A stretch of 15,241 bases of DNA from an uncultured Desulfobacca sp. (GTDB lineage Bacteria > Desulfobacterota > Desulfobaccia > Desulfobaccales > Desulfobaccaceae), in the NCBI GenBank assembly GCA_937958145.1, contig CALGOE010000123.1:1-15241 (forward strand). Direction: 5' to 3'. Below are positions 5,638 through 13,325 of the stretch, in pieces. Under the pieces are notes generated by a model that searched no databases, was not told where the DNA came from, and saw only the letters and a program-made list of their open reading frames with translations. The position numbers and the translations under genes were made by a program. How positions within the stretch are numbered: the stretch's first letter is position 1; each line of letters begins with the position of its first letter.

Positions 5638-8267
5638 AATTTTCCAGCACTACTTTGGACCAAGCACAGAAAATCCTGGCCAGCCGCCGGGACCTGCGGC
5701 CGACCTATCAGCCAGGTCAGGCTATCGAGGTGGAGGCCGAAGGCGGCTGCGGCGTCACCGGCTTTGCCGCTAATATCCCGGTCTCCGGCCGTCACATCTT
5801 TCAACCCTCGGTCCAGATGCATAATCGGGGCAATGGCAAAGGCGGCGGCATTGCCGCCGTGGGTCTTGATCCTGACAGTCTGGGCGTGAGCCGGGAGATT
5901 CTCGAAGACGATTATCTTTTGCAGATCGCCTTCCTGGATCCCGAAGTCAGGGCCCAGGTGGAGGACAAGTTCATCAAGCCTTTCTTCCGGGTGGATGCCA
6001 CGGCGCGGGTGCCGACTATGGCCGATTGGCGCGATCTGCCGGGTCTGACGGTGGAACCGCCGGAGGTCTGGCGCTACTTCGTCCGGGTCAAAACCGAGGT
6101 TTTGCAGCATTTTATCCAGCGCCAGCAACTGCACGGCCTCCCCTGGCGCCGGGTGGAAGATGAATTCATCTCCCAGAACTGCTATAAATTGAATCAGACC
6201 TATTACGCCTCGCTGGGGGAAAAAAAGGCCTTTGTCCTGTCCCAGGGGCGCAACGTCATGATCCTGAAGATCGTCGGCTATGCCGAAGAGGCGGCGCTCT
6301 ATTACAATCTCCTGGACTTCAAGGCTCATATCTGGATTGCCCACCAGCGCTACCCCACCCGGGGCCGGGTCTGGCACCCTGGCGGCGCCCATCCCTTCGC
6401 CGCCCTGAACATGGCCCTGGTGCACAACGGCGATTTTGCCAATTATTACTCGGTGAGCGAATACCTGAGCCAACGCCAGACCTATCCCCTCTTTTTGACG
6501 GATACCGAGGTGGCCGTGCTGATGTTCGACCTCCTCAATCGGGTCTACGGCTACCCCCTGGAGTATGTCATCGAGGCCCTGGCCCCCACCACCGAACGGG
6601 ATTTTGATCTCCTGCCGGCCAAACGTCAGGAAATCTACCGCTGGATCCAGGCCACCCATATTCATGGTTCCCCGGACGGCCCCTGGTTTTTCATTATCGC
6701 CCGGAACGACCCGGACAAACGGCGGTATGAACTCATCGGCATTACCGATACCTCCATGCTCCGGCCCCAGGTCTTCGCCCTGCAGGAAGGGGAGGTGCAG
6801 ATCGGTCTGCTCTGCTCCGAAAAGCAGGCCATTGACGCCACCCTGAGCAGTCTGGCCCAGGAGGACCCCCGCATCTGCCCGGTGGCCGATGTTTATTGGA
6901 ACGCCCGGGGCGGCAGCCATACCGACGGCGGCGCCTATATCTTCTCCCTGGAACCGCACAACGGCCGCCACGTGCTGCATTGTTACGATAAATTCGGCGT
7001 CCCCAAGACCCTCCCCTGGCACCAGAAACCATGGGGCGGGGAAGTGCCGGAGCTTTTGCCGGAGCGGCAGGAGGAACTGACGGCCGAATTGCGGCCCCTG
7101 CTGGCAGATGAGACCGGCCGCACCCTCTACACCTTCCTGAGCCAACGGCTGCCTCGCTGGTATTACGCCAACTATCTGGAGCGCTTGCAGGTCCTCACCC
7201 ACTTGGCCCAGGAAAACGACCAGCTCAAAACCGCTGTCATCAATGGCCTGACCCTGGTCAATGACCGGCGGTTTGACCCGGGCGACAAGAAGCGGAGCAA
7301 TATTATCCGCCTGACCATGGATACCCTCACCACGATCTTCCGAGCCACGCCAACGATGGGAGAGGACCACCCCAGCCGCTACCGCCACCTGGATTGGCAG
7401 ACCCGGGAGCGGCTGACGGCGCCGCCCCAGGCCGACGCCGTTCTGGTGCTGGATGCCGCCGGTTTCCCGCCGGAGGGCGACGATTGCGATGCCCGTTATC
7501 AGGTGCAGGCCTATCACTTGGGATGGCGGCGCTTCCTGGTGTATGGCTATCGGGGCCAGCGCTTTACCGGCTGCGGCTTCGGCCTGGGGACGGACGGCGT
7601 CCGCATCGACGTCTACGGCAGTTCGGGCGACTACCTGGCCTCGGGCATTGACGGCATGGAAATCTATGTGCATGGCAATGCCCAGGATCAGCTCGGCCAG
7701 ATCATGAAGCGCGGCAAGCTGGTGGTTTACGGCGACGTCGGTCAGACCTTTATGTATGGCGCCAAAGGGGGGGAAGTCTACGTCCTGGGCAACGCCGCTG
7801 GCCGGCCCCTGATCAACGCCGTGGGCCGCCCCCGGGTGGTGATCAACGGCACCGCCCTGGATTTCTTGGCCGAATCTTTCATGGCCGGGGATGTCTTTCA
7901 AGACGGCGGTTTTGTCATTGTCAACGGCCTTGAATTCGACGAACGGGGCCGCCTGCGCCGTCAGGCCACGCCCTACCCCGGCTCCAACCTCTTCTCCCTG
8001 GCCTCCGGCGGCGCCGTCTATATCCGGGACCCCTACGGCATGGTAGTGCCGGAGCAGCTCAACGGCGGCGAACTGGTGCCTTTTACCGACGCTGACTGGC
8101 AGCTTATCAAACCGTATCTGGAAGAAAACGAGCGCCTGTTCGGCATCGCCATTGACCGGGACCTCCTGACCGAAGACGGCCACCTCATGGCTCCCCAGGA
8201 GGTGTACCGCAAAATCCAGCCGGTGAAGCTTGCCGTTCTCAGTAAAATCGAGGAAGCCTGGGAATAG
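5634..8267 (+). CDS. Glutamate synthase glutaminase plus GXGXG-domain fusion (GltB1-GltB3-like)
   Basis: Supplies ammonia from glutamine to the FMN subunit. In 877 residues there is a class II (Ntn-type) glutamine amidotransferase domain at about 39-430, a linking region at about 440-600, and a GXGXG repeat domain at about 620-780. The probable nucleophile is C39 in EGGCGVTGFA. No start codon lies next to it, so the first 38 residues would have to be removed as a propeptide, as known for bacterial GltB. Other amidotransferase motifs are HQRYPTRG (about 236-243) and VHNGDFANYY (about 263). The glycine-rich part includes YGYRGQRFTGCGFG and YGDVGQTFMYGAKGGEVYV, typical of the GltB C-terminal beta-helix. 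In archaeal-type enzymes these modules are often separate proteins; here they are joined while the FMN module stays separate. AAAGGG lies 5 bp before the ATG, which overlaps the upstream stop codon. Confidence 0.9.
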   Translation: MKFSSTTLDQAQKILASRRDLRPTYQPGQAIEVEAEGGCGVTGFAANIPVSGRHIFQPSVQMHNRGNGKGGGIAAVGLDPDSLGVSREILEDDYLLQIAFLDPEVRAQVEDKFIKPFFRVDATARVPTMADWRDLPGLTVEPPEVWRYFVRVKTEVLQHFIQRQQLHGLPWRRVEDEFISQNCYKLNQTYYASLGEKKAFVLSQGRNVMILKIVGYAEEAALYYNLLDFKAHIWIAHQRYPTRGRVWHPGGAHPFAALNMALVHNGDFANYYSVSEYLSQRQTYPLFLTDTEVAVLMFDLLNRVYGYPLEYVIEALAPTTERDFDLLPAKRQEIYRWIQATHIHGSPDGPWFFIIARNDPDKRRYELIGITDTSMLRPQVFALQEGEVQIGLLCSEKQAIDATLSSLAQEDPRICPVADVYWNARGGSHTDGGAYIFSLEPHNGRHVLHCYDKFGVPKTLPWHQKPWGGEVPELLPERQEELTAELRPLLADETGRTLYTFLSQRLPRWYYANYLERLQVLTHLAQENDQLKTAVINGLTLVNDRRFDPGDKKRSNIIRLTMDTLTTIFRATPTMGEDHPSRYRHLDWQTRERLTAPPQADAVLVLDAAGFPPEGDDCDARYQVQAYHLGWRRFLVYGYRGQRFTGCGFGLGTDGVRIDVYGSSGDYLASGIDGMEIYVHGNAQDQLGQIMKRGKLVVYGDVGQTFMYGAKGGEVYVLGNAAGRPLINAVGRPRVVINGTALDFLAESFMAGDVFQDGGFVIVNGLEFDERGRLRRQATPYPGSNLFSLASGGAVYIRDPYGMVVPEQLNGGELVPFTDADWQLIKPYLEENERLFGIAIDRDLLTEDGHLMAPQEVYRKIQPVKLAVLSKIEEAWE

Positions 8268-8311
8268 CGCCGCCTCAAGCGCGATCTTGGTCATAACGCC
8301 AGGAATTCATG

Positions 8312-8337
8312 TCAGGCCGGGGCAGCACCCGGCCTGA
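8312..8337 (+). terminator. Strong hairpin after the glutamate synthase genes
   Basis: TCAGGCCGGG (8312-8321) pairs with CCCGGCCTGA (8328-8337), ten pairs around a 6-base loop, 44 bp after the stop codon. There is no T-tract behind it, so it may stabilise the 3' end of the message or act as a terminator without a U-run. Confidence 0.5.
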
Positions 8338-8388
8338 ACTATGTTGCGGGGGTGTGTCGCGGCAGAGCGTTTTTAATAGACTCTGAAC

Positions 8389-8417
8389 TTGTCAATTCCT
8401 GGCCTTAGCGCTATGAT
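8389..8417 (+). promoter_or_regulatory. Sigma-70 promoter for the histidine phosphatase gene
   Basis: TTGTCA (8389-8394) and TATGAT (8412-8417) match the -35 and -10 consensus at five of six bases each, with the ideal 17-bp spacing. They lie about 57 bp before the start codon of the 8474 gene, in a spacer that follows a strong hairpin. Confidence 0.7.
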
Positions 8418-8473
8418 GGCAGCAGAGGTTCCTTGGTACGACAACCGCAACCGGCACACGAAAGGACGGCACC

Positions 8474-9109
8474 ATGACCCAGATTCTTTTAGTCCGCCAT
8501 GGCCAGACGCCGTGGAACAAAGACAAGATCTTCCGGGGATCAAAGGACATCCCTCTGAATGATCAAGGGCGGGAAGAAGCCCGGTTGGCCGGGGAATGGC
8601 TGCAAGGGGAAGTCATTCACGCCGCCTATACTTCGCCCCTGTCCCGATCCCGGGATACGGCCCAGGCAATAGCCCAGCATCACGGTTTGGAGGTAAAAGA
8701 CCTGCCCGGTCTCAGCGATCTCTGCTACGGCGATTGGGAAGGCCTGCCTCTCACCGAGGTCAAGGTGAAATACGCCGATCTCTACCGGCAATGGGAAACC
8801 GCCCCCCATCTGGTGCGCTTTCCGGGAGGGGAAACCCTGGCGGAACTGCGCGGCCGGGCCTTGTCCGCGGTTATTGAGGTGGTCAACCGCCATCCGGGGC
8901 AGTCGGTCCTCCTCTCGGCCCACCGGGCGGTCAATAAGGTGCTTATCGCCGCCTTCATCGGGCTGGATGATTCCCATTTCTGGCGCATCGGCCAGGATAC
9001 CACCGCCATCAACCGCTTCCTGTGGACCGGCACGACCTGGCAGATCATGGCCTTGAACGACACCGGTCATCTGCGGGGCATGGCTCGTGGGGCTTACGTT
9101 GATTTCTAA
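8474..9109 (+). CDS. Histidine phosphatase family protein (phosphoglycerate mutase-like)
   Basis: A 211-residue cytoplasmic phosphatase or mutase of the RHG superfamily. The catalytic LLVRHGQT motif puts the nucleophilic histidine at residue 9. SPLSRSRDTA supplies the second phosphate-binding arginine. The second active-site histidine is H150 in LLSAHRAVNK, where many members have SHGG. The acidic segment usually read as L-x-E-x-x-x-G-x-WEG appears as SDLCYGDWEG, with Asp at the Glu position. Substrate cannot be read from sequence: cofactor-dependent phosphoglycerate mutase, alpha-ribazole phosphatase and broad phosphatases all share this fold. AAAGGA lies 7 bp before the ATG. It appears to be a single-gene unit with its own promoter. 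Confidence 0.88.
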   Translation: MTQILLVRHGQTPWNKDKIFRGSKDIPLNDQGREEARLAGEWLQGEVIHAAYTSPLSRSRDTAQAIAQHHGLEVKDLPGLSDLCYGDWEGLPLTEVKVKYADLYRQWETAPHLVRFPGGETLAELRGRALSAVIEVVNRHPGQSVLLSAHRAVNKVLIAAFIGLDDSHFWRIGQDTTAINRFLWTGTTWQIMALNDTGHLRGMARGAYVDF

Positions 9110-9140
9110 TTTCTCCAGGTCACCAAAAACAGCCTAAACC

Positions 9141-9217
9141 GGCGGGAGTTCCTGCCTTGGCATGATCAGAGAATCCGGGGCGGACGACCGGTGCCGCCCC
9201 GGCGGGCCCCTTTCTTT
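9141..9217 (+). terminator. Hairpins after the histidine phosphatase gene
   Basis: Two hairpins follow the stop codon. A small one has GGCGGG (9141-9146) with CCTGCC (9151-9156). A stronger one has CCGGGGCGG (9175-9183) with CCGCCCCGG (9194-9202), nine pairs, then CGGGCCCC and the T-rich TTTCTTTC. The second is the better terminator candidate. GGGCCC recurs at 9204-9209 and 9233-9238 and could form a further stem before TTTTC. Confidence 0.5.
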
Positions 9218-9250
9218 CGTGACTCTTTCTCTGGGCCCTTTTCGTGTCGC

Positions 9251-9272
9251 TTTTCCCTTTTCCCTTTTTCCC
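9251..9272 (-). repeat. Heptanucleotide repeat array 3 (reverse orientation)
   Basis: TTTTCCC, TTTTCCC, TTTTTCCC on the + strand, that is GGGAAAA-type heptads on the minus strand, with one extra T in the last unit. They match the AAAGGGA units of array 4 on the other side of lptD but point the opposite way. Confidence 0.6.
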
Positions 9273-9358
9273 TGATTATGGTAGTATGGCGTTTTTAGAA
9301 GCCGTGCCCTCCCGGCTCGGCCACAAGCCTGCCCCTGCGGCGATACCAGGTACTGCCT

Positions 9359-11584
9359 GTGAGCATGCGATTCATCCTTGCCGCCATTATCCTCTCTTTC
9401 CTGTTGGTCTGGCCGGCCGCTGCCGCCGAGGTCCAACTTTTTAAAGCCGAGGCCATCGAGGGGGGGCCGTGGACCCTGAAGGCTGATACCGTTGTGTATC
9501 ACACGGCCGAACAGACCTACGAGGCTTCCGGTCGGGTGGAAATCCGGCAGGAAGAGCGGCGTTTGACGGCCGATTACGTTAAGGTGCATGTGCCGACCAA
9601 GATTGCTGAAATCCGGGGCAATGTGGTGATGGTCCTGGGGGACGACATCCTAACCGGGGAATATGGCCAATTCAATCTGGTCACCCGCTGCGGCGAACTG
9701 GCCGAGGCCCGGATTTTTATGAAGCGCAATCACTTCCACATTGACAGCGCCCTTATCCGCAAGACCGGGGAAGACACCTTCACGGCGGAGAAAAGTGTGG
9801 TGACCACCTGCGATGCCGACGTGCCGGCCTGGAGTTTTTATTGCCGGGAGTTGGCCGTAAAGGTGGACGGCTATGCCGTCAGCAAAGGCACGGCCTTCCG
9901 GCTGTTGGGGGTGCCGGTGGCCTACCTGCCGGCTGCGGTGCTGCCGGTCAAGACCACCCGGCAGACGGGATTGCTCATGCCCCTCTACAGCCAGCATCAG
10001 CAGGCCGGCACCGTGGTGGAGCTGCCTTTTTATTGGGCCATCAACAACCATATGGATGCCACCTTCTACCAGATGGTGGCCCAACGACGGGGCTATATGC
10101 AGGGGGTGGAATATCGCTACGCCTGGGACAAGGATTCCGGCGGCACCGGGCGTTTTTCTTATATTTCGGATCACAAGGATGCGGCGCCCACGCCCCGTCG
10201 CTATTGGGGCGTCTTCATGATGAACCAGAACCTGCCGGGTTCGTGGCAGGCCCGGGGTGTCCTGGACATCCCCAGCGACAGTCAGTATCTCTATGATTTT
10301 AACTTCGGCTATCAGGGGCTGGATCGGCTCAGCCGTTTCCTGGGCGACGACTACGGCCGCAACCTGGAACAGTTTGAGGTGGACACCCGGGTTTCCGGTC
10401 TGATCCTGCAGCGTCCTTTTTCCCAGGGCAGCGTCAACCTGGTGGGGAATTATTATCGCTCCCTGTCGCCGCTGGTGCCCAGGACGCGCCATAAACTCCC
10501 TTCGGTGCAGGCCTCAACCTTGTTGTTGCCCCTCGGCACTGCCCTCCCCCTCAATCTCCTCATCAACAGCACCTACACCCATTATTATCAAAATACCGGG
10601 GTCACCGGGCAGCGCTTGGATTTTCAGCCCCGCCTGGTCTTAACCACCCGTCTCTTCAATGCCCTGGACCTGAACGCTGAAGGCGGCTGGCGGGGCACCG
10701 GTTATCGCATTCAGCGGACCGACTTGGCAGACAATCTCAACACCTATGAAGGCCGCTCTCTGTATCACACCCGGGCCAGCTTCAGCAGCTCGCTCTACCG
10801 GGATTGGGGACGCACGGCCACTTCCCAAACTTTTGTTCGCCATATCTTTGTTCCCAAGGTTACTTACACGAACATTGGCAATTTTAACGTGCAGCGCATC
10901 CCCAAACTAGACCCCTTTGACTACGGCTGGCAGACCACGGTCACGAAGAATTATCCGATTTTCGAAGGCATGGAACCCATCGGCGGCGTCAACGCGGCCA
11001 CGGTGAGCCTAACCAACCATTTTCTGCGCCGGGCTGTCTCCCCCACCGGCCTGCCCACCGTCGGCGAGGTCTTCTGGAGCCGCGTCACCCAGAGCGTTTT
11101 TTTCAACTCCGCCAGTTATGGTCTGGATACATATCCCCAACCCCATCGGCGCTTTTCTGATATCTTTGTGGAAACCCTGGGCTACCCGGTGGAAAACCTC
11201 GGTCTCGGCCTCAACGGCGGCGTCTCGCCCTACAACGAAGGCTTCAGCCGCATTGACCTGCGTCTGCTCCTGCGGGATACAGGCAGCCGCAACTTTCTCA
11301 ACGTGGATTATATCTACTTTAAGAATTACGCCAATCAGATCAATTCGGAACTCTTTTTAGATGTCTTTCGCTCCGTTAAAATCGGCATTAACAATCAACA
11401 TACCTTTTTACGGGGCAAACGTCTGGAGAATAAGTATCGCCTGATTTTCACCCGCCAGTGTTGGGGCTTGGCCCTCACCGTGGGCGACCGGGTCTCAGAC
11501 CGGTATGTCAGCGTCTCCCTGCTGATCCCAGGGATCGTGGAGAAACAGCAGACTCCGCACGCCCAGGAACCGGCGCTCTATTAG
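9359..11584 (+). CDS. lptD: LPS-assembly protein LptD (OstA)
   Basis: Outer-membrane beta-barrel that, with LptE, inserts lipopolysaccharide into the outer leaflet. The product has 741 residues, within the family range. A clear Sec signal peptide has a hydrophobic core FILAAIILSFLLVW and likely cleavage after AAA at residue 23. Residues about 25-180 are the OstA/LptA-like periplasmic domain (KADTVVYHTAEQTYEASGRV, LTADYVKVH, GEYGQFN). The rest is the barrel, with alternating aromatic-rich strands and motifs such as LLMPLYSQH and LPFYWAINNHMDATFY. Cysteines are at 111, 151, 162 and 701. The last, in TRQCWGLAL, is a single residue where E. coli has an adjacent pair, so disulfide pairing must differ. 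The GTG at 9359 has AGG 8 bp upstream; the ATG at 9365 is the alternative and gives the same mature protein. Followed 74 bp later by hldE. Confidence 0.92.
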   Translation: MSMRFILAAIILSFLLVWPAAAAEVQLFKAEAIEGGPWTLKADTVVYHTAEQTYEASGRVEIRQEERRLTADYVKVHVPTKIAEIRGNVVMVLGDDILTGEYGQFNLVTRCGELAEARIFMKRNHFHIDSALIRKTGEDTFTAEKSVVTTCDADVPAWSFYCRELAVKVDGYAVSKGTAFRLLGVPVAYLPAAVLPVKTTRQTGLLMPLYSQHQQAGTVVELPFYWAINNHMDATFYQMVAQRRGYMQGVEYRYAWDKDSGGTGRFSYISDHKDAAPTPRRYWGVFMMNQNLPGSWQARGVLDIPSDSQYLYDFNFGYQGLDRLSRFLGDDYGRNLEQFEVDTRVSGLILQRPFSQGSVNLVGNYYRSLSPLVPRTRHKLPSVQASTLLLPLGTALPLNLLINSTYTHYYQNTGVTGQRLDFQPRLVLTTRLFNALDLNAEGGWRGTGYRIQRTDLADNLNTYEGRSLYHTRASFSSSLYRDWGRTATSQTFVRHIFVPKVTYTNIGNFNVQRIPKLDPFDYGWQTTVTKNYPIFEGMEPIGGVNAATVSLTNHFLRRAVSPTGLPTVGEVFWSRVTQSVFFNSASYGLDTYPQPHRRFSDIFVETLGYPVENLGLGLNGGVSPYNEGFSRIDLRLLLRDTGSRNFLNVDYIYFKNYANQINSELFLDVFRSVKIGINNQHTFLRGKRLENKYRLIFTRQCWGLALTVGDRVSDRYVSVSLLIPGIVEKQQTPHAQEPALY

Positions 11585-11608
11585 GGAAAAGGGATAAGGG
11601 AAAAGGAT
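11581..11608 (+). repeat. Heptanucleotide repeat array 4
   Basis: TTAGGGA, AAAGGGA, TAAGGGA, AAAGGAT in register. The first unit contains the TAG stop codon of lptD. The same consensus family occurs in the spacer at 3638-4068. Confidence 0.7.
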
Positions 11609-11630
11609 GGAGAGCACGTTAGATCAATAA
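11607..11630 (+). other. Possible 7-codon leader ORF before hldE
   Basis: ATG at 11607 followed by six sense codons (peptide MESTLDQ) and TAA. AAGGGA, part of the heptad array, lies 5 bp upstream and would serve as a ribosome binding site. It ends 28 bp before the preferred hldE start, which itself has no visible binding site, so translation could continue by reinitiation. Such short frames also arise by chance. Confidence 0.2.
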
Positions 11631-11658
11631 GACATTGCTCGACTTCACATTCAGACCA

Positions 11659-13128
11659 ATGGCAATGATGGAACTCTCTCGCCTAGACTTAAACGACCTG
11701 GCCGGCCAACGGATTTTGGTGGCCGGCGACTTCATGTTGGATGAATATATCTGGGGCCAGGTGGAGCGCATTTCCCCGGAGGCGCCGGTGGTGGTGGTGA
11801 ACGTCCACCAAGAGACCCGGGTCCTGGGGGGCGCCGGCAATGTGGTGAACAACCTGGTGGGACTGGGGGCCCGGGTAACGGTGGTCGGCCTGGTGGGCCA
11901 GGACAATGCCGGAGCCCTGTTAACCGGGGAACTGCAGCGTCTGGGAGTTGATATGGCAGGGTTGGTCGTTGATCCGGGCCGACAGACGACCCGGAAAACC
12001 CGCGTCATCGGCGGCAATCAACAAGTAGTCCGCATTGATCGGGAAAGTCGACAGCCCGCGCCGGCAACCTTTGCCACCGCACTCCAGGAACGACTGGAAA
12101 CCTGTCTGGCCGGCCAGGACGCCCTTATCCTCTCGGATTATGGCAAGGGCGTCCTGACCGGGGACGTGCTGCACACCCTGATCACCGCCGGACGGCAGCG
12201 AGGTCTGCCCATCGTGGTTGATCCCAAAGGCCGGGATTTTCGCCGGTATCGGCAGGCCACGGTGATCACGCCCAACCGGAAAGAGGCGGCCGAGGCCGTG
12301 GGGTATCCTCTGGCCAAGCGGGAGGAGGTCCTGCGGGCCGGCCGGGAGCTCTGTCTGGCCTTGGACACGGAGGCCGTCCTCATCACCTTGGGGTCAGAAG
12401 GTATGGCCTTAATCCCCCGCCACGGGCCGCCCCAGGAAATTCCCGCCCAGGCCCGGGAGGTGTTTGATGTGTCCGGGGCCGGCGACACGGTGGTGGCGGT
12501 GTTAACCCTGGCCTTGGCCCGCTGGCATGACCTCCTCGCGGCGGCCCGACTGGCCAATCTGGCTGCCGGTATTGTTGTCGGCAAAGTGGGCACGGCTCCT
12601 ATCCTGCGGTCAGAATTAGCCGCAGCCCTCCACACCCAGGCCGCCCCTGGGCCGGCGAAAATAATCTCCCTGGCGGAACTCCTGCTGCTGGCCCCCCGGC
12701 TCCAGGCCCAGGGCAAACGGCTGGTTTTTACCAACGGCTGCTTCGATCTGCTCCACTGGGGCCATATCAAATTCCTGGAGGAATCCAAGCGGTTGGGAGA
12801 TATCCTGATCGTGGCTCTGGATGCCGATGATTCCGTCCGGCAGGTCAAAGGTCCCTGCCGGCCGGTTATCCGCCAAAGTCAACGCGCCGCCATGCTGGCA
12901 GCCTTGGAGGCAGTGGATTATGTCACCATCTTTGCCTCGGAACAACTCCCTGACATTCTGCAAGCCCTCAAACCCGACGTCCTCACCAAAGGCAGCAACT
13001 ACCCGGCGGCCGAAGTCAAGGGTCGGGACGTGGTGGAAAGCCGCGGCGGCCGGGTTGTTCTCATTCCCATCACCGATCCCGTCTCCATCACCGGCCTGAT
13101 CCAGCAGATCTGCCAGAACGGGGATTGA
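11659..13128 (+). CDS. hldE: Bifunctional heptose-7-phosphate kinase / heptose-1-phosphate adenylyltransferase
   Basis: Makes ADP-heptose for the lipopolysaccharide inner core: the first domain phosphorylates D-glycero-beta-D-manno-heptose 7-phosphate, the second adenylylates heptose 1-phosphate. From the ATG at 11659 the protein has 489 residues, close to the usual 475-480. The ribokinase-like kinase domain (about 15-330) shows GDFMLDEYIWG, RISPEAPV, GGAGNVVNNL, VDPKGRDFRRY and the anion-hole motif SGAGDT near 270. The nucleotidyltransferase domain (about 350-489) shows TNGCFDLLHWGH near 360, carrying the HxGH motif, and PDVLTKGSNY. The start is uncertain: the frame is open from a TTG at 11635, and ATGs at 11665 and 11668 fit the family N-terminus equally well. 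None has a good ribosome binding site. It probably shares a transcript with lptD. Confidence 0.93.
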   Translation: MAMMELSRLDLNDLAGQRILVAGDFMLDEYIWGQVERISPEAPVVVVNVHQETRVLGGAGNVVNNLVGLGARVTVVGLVGQDNAGALLTGELQRLGVDMAGLVVDPGRQTTRKTRVIGGNQQVVRIDRESRQPAPATFATALQERLETCLAGQDALILSDYGKGVLTGDVLHTLITAGRQRGLPIVVDPKGRDFRRYRQATVITPNRKEAAEAVGYPLAKREEVLRAGRELCLALDTEAVLITLGSEGMALIPRHGPPQEIPAQAREVFDVSGAGDTVVAVLTLALARWHDLLAAARLANLAAGIVVGKVGTAPILRSELAAALHTQAAPGPAKIISLAELLLLAPRLQAQGKRLVFTNGCFDLLHWGHIKFLEESKRLGDILIVALDADDSVRQVKGPCRPVIRQSQRAAMLAALEAVDYVTIFASEQLPDILQALKPDVLTKGSNYPAAEVKGRDVVESRGGRVVLIPITDPVSITGLIQQICQNGD

Positions 13129-13325
13129 CGCCGCTGACCAGGAATTTCCCCGGCCCTAACGCCTTTTTCTGCCCCTGACCAAGGAGCAATCGGGCGCAGC
13201 GGCGGTTGCCCCCAAGCAAAGAGGCAGCGGGCTAGGTTGTTGCTGCTTCCTTCCCCTTTACCCGCCGACGGCCCTGTGGTAAGTAATAAGGACAACACTA
13301 CTCTGACCTGAAGGAAACCGAGCTC

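Noticed and set aside
5577..8294. A 905-codon open frame on the minus strand opposite the glutaminase-GXGXG gene, and similar long ones at 4312-5634 and 13611-14645.
   Set aside because: They lie fully antisense to genes with unmistakable family motifs, show no recognisable domains and have the low-complexity G/A/H-rich composition expected from reading high-GC codons backwards.
8270..8473. Possible small RNA or riboswitch between the glutamate synthase genes and the phosphatase gene.
   Set aside because: Only one simple hairpin and a promoter can be seen; no conserved riboswitch core is recognisable.
13243..13258. The reverse strand reads GGAAGGAAGCAGC, like the conserved core of bacterial signal recognition particle RNA (4.5S).
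   Set aside because: The bases before it (GGGTAAAGG) lack the CAGG-CC side needed to close the GGAA tetraloop and form the conserved internal loop, and I could not find flanking pairing. A covariance-model search for bacterial SRP RNA would settle it.
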